This document shows, piece by piece, positions 1 to 11,099 of a stretch of 64,000 nt of DNA. Numbering within the stretch: the stretch's first letter is position 1; each line of letters starts with the position of its first letter. The position numbers were made by a program, and so were the translations under genes. The DNA comes from Platerodrilus igneus (lineage: Eukaryota; Arthropoda; Insecta; Coleoptera; Lycidae), in the NCBI GenBank assembly GCA_036346225.1, contig JARFIW010001215.1, forward strand, positions 9,128,501-9,192,500. Reading direction: 5' to 3'. The notes under the pieces were generated by a model. The model saw only the letters and a list, made by a program, of their open reading frames with translations. It did no database searches and was not told where the DNA came from.

Positions 1-1412
1 CATTCTTGAGATGCGGTATAATCACACGAAATAACATGCAAAAGGACGTTCATTAGTATGGGTTCGCATATGAGTTTTCAAACTACTTTTACAAGATGCA
101 GAATAATTACACAAATTGCATGCAAATGGACGTTCCTTAGTGTGAGACCGCATATGAATTTTCAAATTACCTTTAAAAGATGCAGAATAATTACATAACT
201 TGCACGGGAATGGATGTTCATTAGTATGGGTCCGCATGTGAGTTTTCAAATTGAATTTAATGGATGCAGCATAATTACACAAATTGCATGCAAATGGACG
301 ATCATTAGTATGGGACCGCATATGAATGTTCAATTTATTTTAGAAGTTGCAGCATAATTACATAAAATGCATGCGAATGGACGATCGTTAATATGGGACT
401 GCATATGAATTTTCAAAGTATCTTTGCGAGATGTAGCATAATTACATAGATTGCATACAAATGAACGATCATTAGAATGGGACCGCATATACATTGTCAA
501 ACTATATTTACGAGATGCAGCATAATTACATAAATTGCATGCAAATGGACGATAATTAGTATGGATCCGAATGTGATTTACCAAACGACCTTTACAGGAT
601 GCAGCATAACTACAGAAATTGCATGCAAATGGACGATCATTAGTATGGGTCGGCATATGCATTTTCAAAAGACTTTTACAAGATGTAGCATGATTACAGA
701 AGTTACATACAAATGGACGATCGTTGGTATGGGACCGCATATGACTTTTCAATTTACCTTTAGAAGTTGCAGCATAGTTACATAAATTGCAAGGAAATGG
801 ACGATCATTAGTATGGGACCGCATATGAATTTTCAAACTACCTTTACAAGATGCAGCATAATTACATAAATTGCATGCAAATGGACGATCGTTACTGTGG
901 GACCGCATATGAATTTTCAAACTACCTTTACAAACTGCAGCATAATTACATAATTTGCATATAAATGGACGATCATTTGTATGGGACCGTATATGAATTT
1001 TCAAACTATCTTTACGAGATGCAGCATAATTACATAAATTGCATGTAAATGGACGATCATTAGTATGGGACCGCATATGAATTTTCAAATATCCTTTACA
1101 AGATGCAGCATAATTACACAAATTGCATGCAAATGGACTATCATTAGTATGGAACCACATATGAATTTTCAATTTATCTTTAGAAGTTGCAGCATAATTA
1201 CAGAAATTGCATGCAAATGGACGATCATTAGTATGGGACCATATATGAATTTGCAATGTATGTTTACGAGATGCAGAATAATTACATAAGTTGCATCGGA
1301 ATGGACGTTCATTAGTATGGGATCGCATATGAATTATCAATGTACTTTTAAAAGATGCAAAATAAGCACATAAAAAGCATGCAAAAAAGCGTTCGTTAGT
1401 GTGTGTGGACAT
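1..1412 (-). CDS. C2H2 zinc-finger array protein, partial at window edge
   Basis: A tandem array of C2H2 zinc fingers reads right to left and runs off position 1. Thirteen fingers lie in one frame from 1412 down to 330, and three complete fingers plus part of a fourth lie in a second frame from 333 to 22. The repeat unit is 28 residues (84 bp), C-x2-C-x12-H-x3-H, with a linker of the HTNDRPF type instead of the usual TGEKP. One finger near the 3' end has Tyr in place of the first zinc-binding His. The two frames join within a finger at about 330-335, where one missing base next to an A run explains the break; a similar shift occurs near position 30. By family knowledge such proteins bind DNA in the nucleus. 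Helix positions -1 to +6 are almost the same in every finger, so a repetitive or low-diversity target is an inference. No start or regulatory domain is visible. Confidence 0.8.
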
Positions 1413-1640
1413 ATTGATACGTTTTTATAGGATGGCGAATAGTTACATAAATTGCATGCCACACATGTTCTTTAGTATGTCACCGTTTAAAGTAATTGTA
1501 GTATTGTTTTTATGGCTACAAAAGGCAGGCGCTGGATAGTTTTTGAGGAACACTTGAACACAATAATCACATAAATTGTTGTCTATCCAAAAGGCATATT
1601 TTAATAACCTTTTGCTATTACGTCGATTTAGTTAAATGTT
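1413..1640 (-). pseudogene. Upstream degenerate fingers of the same zinc-finger gene
   Basis: Reading upstream of the main array on the minus strand, the finger pattern continues in shifted frames. At about 1410-1470 a CNLCNYSPSYKN stretch is followed by a frame change into the first good finger. At about 1500-1580 another CDYC-type start is followed by a CSHKNN stretch without well-spaced histidines. These are probably the amino-terminal fingers of the gene, broken by small length changes. They could be true decay or sequence error. No start codon can be assigned with confidence. Confidence 0.45.
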
Positions 1641-2623
1641 CATAAACGCATTTTATTTTAATTTCACATTCTCTCTTAGAGTAATACAACAGATTCTACA
1701 AAATATTTTCCCCTTCAAAATTAGCTATCGATCGCGTCGTTTAAATGAAACTATAGCACTACTTACAAATTGGCACTATATTCTACTCAGTTAAAGAAAT
1801 AATAGATGGCGGTTGTGATTGGGTTAGATTTACTCTACTGAATATTTATCAATGTTCGTAATTTTACTGGTGTCAATAATATATTTGCTATTTTTCCTTA
1901 TGCGTTTTTCAACAATGCTCTTATATTGTAATCTAGCTAATTTATTTTATTAATGGAAGCATTATTGCCATCAATAAACATTATTTTAATACAAAACAAT
2001 TATTAAGGTAAGTTTATTGAACTTTCGCGGTGCTTTTGTAAATGTATTTTTATTGTAATGTAATATTTATAGTCAGGTGACGTTCACCGCAGTCCCGTCC
2101 ATGACGTCAAAAAATATCAGGCTCGGCTGTTATGAGTTTAAAATTGAAAATAATGTCTCGGTTATGTAATTATCAATTTTGTTTGAAACAGTTTTTATTT
2201 TAACTAGGGAATAAGTTAAATATAATATCAAAATTATAGAAATATGGAAACCACTTCAGTTTGGTGAGCGTTATAAAATTCAGAATTTAAGCATTCTACC
2301 TATTTTAGTAGGTTAGAAAATGGGTAAATAAGAAATATCTATATTCGCATTTACTTTTTATGTAGATAAAAGCTTGGTATTATCTGATTTCCTATAAATA
2401 TCTATTTTGTGACGTGATGGACGGGACTGTGGTGTACGTGTCTTGTGGATGAATGGTCACAGATTATCCACCTCTTACTGATGTGAAGGCTAGCGTTTCC
2501 TGCTTAATTGTTTTTCTTTGTGCATGCTCCAAATAAGTGGTTTTCTAATCAACCATAATTTTCTTGTAGTTAATCTAACTTTTTATTTCGATTTGTATTG
2601 TATTATTTTTTTAGCGTTTAACA
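1641..2623. other. Non-coding DNA between zinc-finger and THAP genes
   Basis: AT-rich sequence with no open frame of interest. The zinc-finger gene points left and the THAP gene points right, so this stretch probably holds both 5' flanks. The only structure I see is the imperfect inverted repeat at 2080-2439. Confidence 0.5.
2080..2439. repeat. Imperfect 30-bp inverted repeat pair, MITE-like
   Basis: A 30-base stretch at 2080-2109 containing CAGTCCCGTCCAT is repeated in inverted orientation at 2410-2439 as ATGGACGGGACTG, with about four mismatches over the arms. The 300 bp between are AT-rich and non-coding. The pair looks like terminal repeats of a small non-autonomous DNA transposon about 185 bp upstream of the THAP start codon. 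No clear target-site duplication was found. Confidence 0.5.
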
Positions 2624-3737
2624 ATGAATATGGACGGAAAAAATAAAAAAGATGGCACAATTTGTGCTTTTAGAAGGGGCTCCATAAAATCTTCAAACAA
2701 TATCTCTATGTTCCGATTCCCAATAATTGATCGATTAAGGTGAGTACCTACACTGATTTACCATTAGTATAGGATAATCTGTGTCTACAGCATAGCTTAT
2801 CTTGGATAATCTGTGCTTTTAGTTGCTCATTGCAATATTTGTACTTCCACAGATGTGAGGAATGGTTAGCAGCATGTAATCGGAACGATTTACTGGCAAT
2901 GGATTCAGACAAGCTGTATAAAAATTATAAACTGTGTGAAAAACATTCTCTAGAAAAATATGTCTCGAAAACCACTAAGTTCGCAAAATACTATTATGGC
3001 AATTCCTACTGTTTTTGGTAAAGAAGTACGGGATCAATTTGAACATAAACCACAAAAAAAAAACAGTAATTCTATCTGGTAACAACTAACATGTTTTTTG
3101 TTTTTCCTCTAATTTATTATGTTATGTTTCAGATATTACAATTAATACTATAGAAGATTCCAAAATGATATTTCCAAAGGAAGTTACTCCCTTTTATGCG
3201 GATATATCTGTACCGTCAACATCAAGTAATACGATTTTAATGATAGTGTTATTTTTTTGTAATTTTCATATACAACTTACATAGACTACAAATTTTCATA
3301 GTCCCAGAATTGGATTAATAACAAAAAAGTTAAAGCAATTTTAAAATGTCAATTTTGTCTTTTATTAGTTAATTTCTTTAAAATGCACAATCTACAATTT
3401 ATGGCATCTTTAACTTGCCATAATTTTGTTATTATTAATCTGATTAGGTTGAAATCTTCTGGGTATAGAAAATCTTTATGTTCCTTCCATTAAAGCAATC
3501 ATTTGTTTTCGAATCACACTAGTTAAATAGTTGAAAATTAATCCTTTTTACCCATATGAGATATAGGTACACAACTACAACAATTTCTTATTTTTAGACA
3601 ATATATCCTGCAGGGTTTCATCTTGTTCTATTGGGTCACAAACATCAGCAATATTATCATCGGATACACCAAGTAGACAAAAAATTAGAGCACAAATAAA
3701 AGACTTAAGAACAAAATGTCAATCAAGCTCTTGTTAG
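2624..3737 (+). CDS. THAP-domain protein, four exons, one frameshift
   Basis: Exons are 2624-2739, 2853-3017, 3133-3225 and 3598-3737, all bounded by GT/AG (donors GTGAGT, GTAAAG, GTAATA) with phases that agree. Exons 1-2 carry a THAP zinc-finger domain: a Cys near residue 14, the FRFP motif, the RCEEW Trp block, LCEKH as the C-x2-H zinc ligands, and the closing AIPTVF motif. Only one Cys is visible at the amino end, where two are usual. The reading frame shifts once inside a run of five A near 2961; dropping one base makes the total length divisible by three and gives about 170 residues. The last exon is basic and Gln/Lys-rich. THAP proteins bind DNA in the nucleus; some derive from P-element-type transposases. 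This short protein lacks any transposase core. The frameshift could be real decay or a homopolymer error. Confidence 0.65.
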
Positions 3738-3751
3738 AGCAGGTTTCTTTA

Positions 3752-3904
3752 GAAAGGTAGACCTAGATCAGACCATTGTACGCAGATAGTGAAAGATGCA
3801 GATTGAGGGAATTTCAGGGAAATGTGGAGGTTAGTTCAGAATAGGAAACAACAAAGGTACGCATCTAATCAATTCCATGACTGAAGACCTAATGATGATG
3901 ATGA
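3752..3904 (+). mobile_element. 3' end of an RTE-type LINE
   Basis: The last about 150 bases of an RTE-type LINE sit just 3' of the THAP stop codon. The fragment encodes the RGRPR...CTQIVKDA tail and ends in an ATGATGATG microsatellite, as RTE elements do. The same tail occurs inverted at 26181 and 45937. It is a strongly 5'-truncated copy and may serve as part of the THAP 3' untranslated region. Confidence 0.7.
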
Positions 3905-5567
3905 CGTATAGATATTATCGATTTATTTCTGAATTTTCTTTGTAAAATTATTTTTAATTTACCTTTTTGTAATTGTTTGTGTTAATTAGAAAGAAGTTCA
4001 AACATGTTTTATTATTATGAGAATCTACATTATACATTAATTTGCATGACTTCAGGTAATACATGTTCAACGAACTTCAAAAGCTCATCTAGGAATTCAA
4101 TTTACGTGTGTGAATCTTTGGAATTCTAAGTTGAGATTTCTATTCATTATAAAAAACTAAACAAAAAGTATATTACGAAAAATTTGTGCCTTTTACGAAA
4201 ATTGATGGGGGATTTAAAGTCTCGATATTTGTCAAAATATTTATAAAACACTTAATTTAATAGGAACGGTATTGTCGTTTTTTTCTCGAAGTGGGGAGAA
4301 TTAAAATAAATATTTATCGATGTAAATTCCAAGCTTCCCCACAAATTTTTATTTCAAACGACCTATATTTTGTTACACTTATTCTTAGCAACATTTATCA
4401 ATTTTACTCATTGTGTCAATTCGGCATACATAATGAGTAAAACTTAAAAATATTACTGGAATACGTTACAAAATAGATGTTTGAAATAAAAATTTGTGGG
4501 GAAGCTTAGAATTTTCGTCAAATAATATACATAATTTAAAACAAACACAACAAAAAATAGTATAGAGAAGTGCATCATAAATTTCTAAAGACGACTTAAA
4601 AGAACCATAACAAGCACTGATAAAATTGATAAATTCACAGATCTTAAACGTGTATTTCGATAGTGTACCAAAAAATATTGAGGATAAGTTACCGTGTGGT
4701 TACTGTTAGAAATTATTTACTTCTAAGAAAAGTGTTAGCCGTCTTAGTTTGTGTGTATTCTGGTATGCGTAAATGGTATTGAGGTTAGGTTACTGTTAAA
4801 AACAATATATTAGATTTTATTATTCACATTCAAATTTCCCGCAAAAAACCTCTTATATAATGGCGGATTGCGTTCAAGGTTATAGAATTTTGTCCTACAA
4901 ACTTCAAACGATCCGACAAAGCCTTCGCATCTGTAAGAGGTGGATAATCTGTGGAATGCTGTAAAATCAGCAATAGTATTGTCTAGGTAATTGCTGCCGT
5001 TGTTATTATATTTAGAACGTTCGACCGAATGAGTAATAATTATTGATCAATTACAACACTTTACACTTATAATAATCACAGCTAGAAGTATAAAAAACCA
5101 AAGCTACTATTGTAGACATAAGAAAAGTGAAGCCAAATAATATACAGGGCCAGCTATTGGCAACCCGCCAAGTGTATATGCAAATAAAGCAGTTTTGTTG
5201 AAATACATTTTTTGACTAATGTTTTTCGCACAATCTTATTTGAATCAGTTGAACAACTAATGCAAAAATTGTCAAATATAATAGAAACATGGAATTCAAT
5301 TACAATTAACAATATTTTTAGTTTTCTTACTAGTGACTCTTTAGTAATGAATCATTAGAGAAGCACAGTTTAAGTTAATTTATCAACTGATATTAACAAA
5401 AAACTATTATTAATATAGAAAAGAAACATTAATAGTTTTATTACTAAAGCTTCCCACATACCTACTAGGATTAACCAAACCAAACTATTAATATTTATGT
5501 GACAAACATTTTTCGCTTTTATTAATATTTATTACATGCAAATAGCAAACTTTAGTGTAAAGCAGAA
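3905..5567. other. Non-coding AT-rich stretch
   Basis: No gene seen. It contains the 191-bp foldback element at 4324-4514. A short phrase GGTTAGGTTACTGTTA near 4775 recurs around 60650, but I cannot extend the match into a defined repeat. Confidence 0.4.
4324..4514. repeat. Foldback (MITE-like) element of about 190 bp
   Basis: The left arm from 4324, containing AAGCTTCCCCACAAATTT, reappears inverted and ends at 4514; the arms pair over about 50 bases with few mismatches. A second shorter inverted pair (TTTTACTCATT / AATGAGTAAAA) lies inside, so almost the whole element can fold into one hairpin. No coding potential and no convincing target-site duplication. Confidence 0.6.
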
Positions 5568-5569
5568 TA

Positions 5570-5713
5570 GGCGATTTTTCGCGACATACTTGAATTGTTC
5601 GAGTATGGTATGTTGAAGAACAATTTCTTCTCCAGTAAATTTTATCGCCAAAACGCAAGTTTAACACATACACACATAATTAAGTATGTTAGTTTATGTC
5701 GCGAAAAATCGCC
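5570..5713. mobile_element. 144-bp MITE with perfect TIRs and TA duplication
   Basis: GGCGATTTTTCGCGACAT at 5570 and its exact reverse complement ending at 5713 form terminal inverted repeats, extended by TA on both inner sides. TA dinucleotides at 5568-5569 and 5714-5715 flank the unit. A TA duplication and short perfect TIRs fit a Tc1/mariner-type non-autonomous element. No protein is encoded. Confidence 0.7.
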
Positions 5714-5715
5714 TA

Positions 5716-8700
5716 ATGTGTATTATAACACAGAACTTGATGGAACGTTGTTTTACCGTTGACGGTTGTCTACTCCTTGGTACACCTATCTGTAAGGGAG
5801 TAAAAATATATCTAACACCTCGGAACTGCTGCACTGGCTGCAAACTCCGTCTTCCTAAGTATGGTAGAATCTAAACAAAACACTAAATTTTGCTTACAAA
5901 AAAAAAAACATAGCCTAAGCTATAATAATTTATGAGCATAAAACGTCTAATAAGTTCTTCAGGGGTGGGATGACCTGTATAGCTTAACACAGTAGTGTAC
6001 CATTTAATGCACTAAGTCACAAACACACCAGTTCAATAAATAAACAAATTGAAAGGCAAAGTATTTCTAATGTTTTTTTGTAATATATGTACAAGAAAAG
6101 GTATGTACAAATAAGCATAATTCGCCGTAATTTCTTAACAAAAGATTCAATCAGCAAAACTATATACAAACCGACTTAAACTTCCATAAGTCCAAATTTT
6201 AATATACAATTAATAAAGAAATTAAATTACGTTAAATCATTTACAATTAAATTAAATGCGCCGATAAGTGTCTGAGCTCATAACCTTATCAGTGTTACAC
6301 TGGTTTGTTAATACCAAATATGTGTACCAAACCCTTTATGCAAAGTTGCTATATTTTAAAAGTGAAATTAGATTGAGGTAAAGGTCATTATAGTTCAAAT
6401 TTAATGTCAAGTAAATGTGGACTTCGCAGGCATCAAGTAACTTACTAACAATTTAAAACAAAATTAAATTTAAAACGTACAGGAATGTTTACAACATCAT
6501 GAGGTAAGTTACGAATAAAAATTATTGTAGTTTACCCTTTGTTTAACTAAATTTTGTTCCAAACCCGATCCGATAAGAAAGTATAATTACCTAGTTACAT
6601 AATTTGTAGGAAAACAATGTCATCTGTCTGCAAACAGCCAAACCTAACCGCCAGCTGCGTCCTTGACTCGACTTGACCTTTGCGATGAACAATGGAATTG
6701 TAAAGCATCAACAACCTTTGCTCTCCACCTCGCACTTGTGGTTTCGTCACTTGTTTTGAATTAAATTCGAATGTTACCTTGTCATCTTAAGTTCCATTAA
6801 TCAAGTCCAAATTTATGCATACGCCATTAGGTATATTTATTTCGATCGTAACTAACAGCTAAAATTTGTAATACTTCATTAGCAAAATTTTATTTAAAAG
6901 AAAGCTCACCTACCACTAGCCTGCTGTAAGTTTCGTTAAATAAAACATTTTAAAACGAACTCGCTTCTTCGCAAGAATTCTTATTAATAAACTGTTTCCT
7001 CGAAACACCATCTTTCTTGCAAGTTCTACTCAACAAGAACCAGAAAACCGCGATGGCCTCGAGTATCGCCGTCGGACCTCGAACCCCTACTCCGTTCTAA
7101 CTTGTTCTACGCGCACTAGAACTATATACTACCATAGATGTATACGCTCCGTAATTAGGATTGCCTACCTATAAGGATATTAGCAGGATTTTACACTGGT
7201 ACACTGTATTCGAATACCGAATACGGAATTTATTGTTTCAATCTTGAGGTTAGGCATATTTTTATTAATTTTGTATTGTACTCGCTTTTTTTATTATGCT
7301 TCGTTCTTGAGAAAGTCTTCCAAGTAAATCTGTTTTTTCAAAACTAAACCTAGTTTAAAACGCTCAATTCGCATTTAACCATGCTTCGAAATACATTTAA
7401 AATCTCAGGCACAGCTGGTGAGTGTAAATGTTTTACGTTACTTTTGAACGAGAACGTGACAATCAAAGCATTTTTGTGCCGTTTGGATCAGTTATGCAGG
7501 TACAATATAAATTATTCCTTCAGACTCATCCACAAATTATTTAATATTCTTTTTAGCATACTGCTGATTGTATCGTGTAGCAGTGAACACCGTGTCTGCG
7601 ATTAAGAAACGTATATAACTGCATAGTCATAAGTATTCAGCACCTGCCGAGCCGCTCTACGTTGAACCACGTGTGGTTTATATCGTTGATTGAAGTACTT
7701 CCATCGCTACTTTTTCATTATGTTTTTACTAAGATAAAAATGTTTGAATTATTCGCATTAAAATCTATAATAAAAGTACATATTTATTGCCGGTAGTTCA
7801 AGTAGAAATAATTTTTAGCATATGATTGTATAAACTATCCTTATAATTTATTTGTTCTACGGGTAATCCCCATTTTACATTTAGTACCTATGAGGTATGT
7901 GTATTGAATATGTGGATATGCAGGCGATAATTAAATTATAAATAGCATATGTAGATAATGACTATCACAAGATATGTGCCATTTCTTTTATGCATTAAAG
8001 TTTGTTTTGCTCCAAACCCAAAATCCAACAACATCCAATAGCGAACGGCGTTGGAACACAAATACCAAAATGGTCGGTAAATTACCTCTTGAAAAGCAGG
8101 TTTATTCCAGATGATACACGTCCAAACAGGAGATCTTTGGCGATAGCAGAGATGCTTTCTAGCGAATTTTTCAACAACAGCATAACATAACGTTTCAGGT
8201 TTTGTATCTTCAAATTAAAGCCAAAACGACCAAACTCGTTTTGTTCACATAATTATTGAAATTTTACATAAAGCAACACCAGATCATAATTTGTTTTCAT
8301 AATGTTAACTTTGTTTTCATATAATCTTCAATTAGTTTTTATATAATCTTAAATTTGTTTCCAAATTAGTTGTGCTGAAAAAATAAAAAGGAATAAGTTT
8401 TTAGAACGCTAAATTTAACAATAGAACCATTGTTGAATCCACCAGATAGGGGCACATGTTGGAAATTAATGCGAATTAAGTGCGATGCGAGGATTGTTGA
8501 AATTCAAAACTTTCTACATCGTAATTGCACGAAATTCTATCAGCGACTGCCCAAGAGGGACCTAAATAAACTGTTGTAGAAATCGTAGCGTTTGTGCGCA
8601 ACCAAATGAAGGTGGCTTGCTGTACACAAACAAAAGACACGATTGACTTATATTTGACTTTCAACAAAACTAAACTCATTTATTTGAGTTTTTGTTAGAT

Positions 8701-10259
8701 GAAATTCCTTAATATGTGAACGAGAAATAAAATACAAACTGAATGTGTTCGGCTTTATCTATTTCGTGAGATAAACTTTAAATAAATAGAATAATACAAA
8801 GGTAGATACTAAAAATATAATATCGTATTAGTAATTTTTATGAAAATTCTGGGTTCGGAAAATTAAAACGCTTCACAGCCTCCTTCCAAAAGAAAAAAGT
8901 TTGAGGAACAACAAAAAATAAAACTTCGCGGCTTCAGTTCAAAATTAGACCTAATACTAATAACATCACCAGAAATAGTTCCTAATAACTAACTAATATC
9001 TAAGCCAACTAATACAACTGCAAAAAATAAACTCTATTAAAATTTAGGAATGTGCTAGTATCTACGCATATAATACGTCCAATGTGGAGACGAAACCAAG
9101 GAGTTACGATAGAGAAAATCATACATCAGGAAAGGTCAAAATATAAATGTTGGACACTCCACAAAAAAAAATGTATCCACATCACAAAACGACTTCACTA
9201 ATGTGTGATCTTATTTATCAAAAAAGTTTATATGTACTAATAAACCACAAAACATTTACACCATAACCAAGACTTAATATTAACTCTGATGGGGCGAGGG
9301 TTAAGGTACAATTGCATAAAGGCAGATAACAAATACGCATGAAGAAATTTTTTTATCAGAAAATTATGATTATTTTTATAATTTTATAATTATATTTCAA
9401 TTTCTTACTTATGGTTATATTTCTAAATTCTTCAGAAAGTTAAATTTCACTAACTTACAATCTCAATATGATTTATTCACAAAATTTTATTTTAGAGCAC
9501 TAGACCTAAATATTTAAATAGCACAAATCGACTCGTACTACTGCAACTTGCAAAAAAAATTTATGTTCACACACGATGATACAAGAAGTTTATACTTCTC
9601 AAAAATAAAAGCATAACACACTAACTGAACGTGTAGCTTTAATTAGCAACACTTCAGTCACGGCTATGTTCGATACAACTTAGTATCCAAAACATACTGT
9701 TGAAAAGCTAAAATTTATTTCATAGAGTGATAAAACGCTTTTTTTTGACGAGCAAAAAAAAAGGGAACGCTGTAACCAAGTGCATGGAATATAATTCAAC
9801 AACATAGCTTCCCAATATCTAGGATTCAAACAAATACGCAACATTAATTGTGCTAATGTAAAGTGAATGTGGGCTCTTCAATTAAATTTGATATTTATTA
9901 GTAAAACGGAGAATATGAAATTAAAATTCTACCAGATAAGGTACTTAAGGGTGCCGAATATTACTATTCAATTTATGTGCTTCAATTGTGTATGAATCGT
10001 CAAGTAATTGGCTTTTGTTGTTCAAATTACTAAAAGAATAGCTTATCATCCTGGTATTAAATAAGCCAACATCTACATCTGGTTTAATAACTGTGCTTGC
10101 ACATATGTTCATCATTTTTCATACTTAAACATTTTATAATTATTTAGCAGCATTTGATATAAAATGTCAAGAGGAGTATTAGGAACAAATTTCTGATTTT
10201 TAAAAATTCTTTACACACTGTAACCATATACTATCCTTTTTATAATATAATAAATAAAC
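5716..10259. other. Long non-coding stretch
   Basis: About 4.5 kb of AT-rich DNA without any protein I recognise. Several short open frames (for example at 7381-7605, 8002-8190 and, on the minus strand, 8476-8679) have no family motif. A short GC-richer patch lies near 7040-7110. There is weak internal repetition near 8290-8370. No RNA gene seen. Confidence 0.4.
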
Positions 10260-10940
10260 ATGAACCAGTGCTCTAAATGTACTAAACAATTTGATGAACA
10301 GTTATGTCATCCACGTGATGGTTGCAAAAGGCAATTCTGCCATGAATGTGCAAATCTTTCAGCATCGAAGGTGAGATGTTTGGCCCTGAAAAAGCACACA
10401 GTAAAATTTTATTGTCCGGATTGCAAAACTTGCATACTCCGGATACTGTCCCTAATCCAGAAAGTGGAGAAACTTACCATTCAAGTGGAGACTCTCGCGA
10501 ATTTACATCAAAAGATCCCCGTGCAAGCAGCACCCTGTAATGTTGGTCACTCCCAACTACAGGAGAATATAGTTTTCGAAGTGATAGAAAGAGACAAGCC
10601 CAAATACAATTTAACTATATTTGGGGCTCCCGAAAATAGTTTGCCCATAACTGATAATGCAAATATAAAATCAAGTGATGGATCATTGCAAAAAACTGAT
10701 TTTGATCAGGTCTTTATAAAACAAATTTGCTCATCTCTAAAGGAGCCTGATATTACTGACAACATTGTAAAAATAATGAGATTAGACCAACCAGTAGCTA
10801 ACAGACCCAATCCTAGACCATTAAAGGTTATTTTTCGTAATCACGAAATAGTGTTGAATTTACTACGCCAGTCTAAATACCTTAAAAACATTGCAGTATA
10901 CAAAAATGAATTTTGTCTCCACATCGTACACCATTACTAA
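10260..10940 (+). CDS. LINE-C ORF1, zinc-finger nucleic-acid-binding protein
   Basis: A 226-residue open frame. The amino end has a PHD/RING-like Cys/His cluster (CSKCTKQF, CKRQFCHECANL, FYCPDCKTC), a short coiled-coil-like stretch near residues 60-80, and then an RRM-like region with the NLTIFGAPEN motif at about residue 117. The carboxyl end (RPLKVIFRNHEIVLNLLRQSKYLK) matches ORF1 proteins of CR1/L2-group LINEs, which bind element RNA and act as nucleic-acid chaperones. The frame closes early; the related sequence goes on in another frame to about 11070, so it is probably truncated by a small length change. Confidence 0.7.
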   Translation: MNQCSKCTKQFDEQLCHPRDGCKRQFCHECANLSASKVRCLALKKHTVKFYCPDCKTCILRILSLIQKVEKLTIQVETLANLHQKIPVQAAPCNVGHSQLQENIVFEVIERDKPKYNLTIFGAPENSLPITDNANIKSSDGSLQKTDFDQVFIKQICSSLKEPDITDNIVKIMRLDQPVANRPNPRPLKVIFRNHEIVLNLLRQSKYLKNIAVYKNEFCLHIVHHY

Positions 10941-11099
10941 TAGATCACTATCGCAACTTAAAGAAATTATTGGATGAACGTATAAAAGAGGGAGAGCAGA
11001 GTATCAGAATTAAATACATTATGGGTATCCCTAAAAATATTAAAACTAGTACTACTATGAATTTAACCAAATAAGTCCAACAACAAAATTCTATTTATA

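Noticed and set aside
561..1289. Plus-strand open frames opposite the zinc-finger array
   Set aside because: They repeat with the 84-bp period of the finger array and are its antisense shadow.
1..1412. CRISPR-like array from the 84-bp period
   Set aside because: The period encodes zinc fingers and has no repeat/spacer structure.
4700..4800. GGTTAGG words as telomeric repeat
   Set aside because: Only single TTAGG-like words occur here and near 60650; there is no tandem array.
5488..5874. Two short open frames at the small MITE
   Set aside because: They run across the inverted repeat arms and have no family features.
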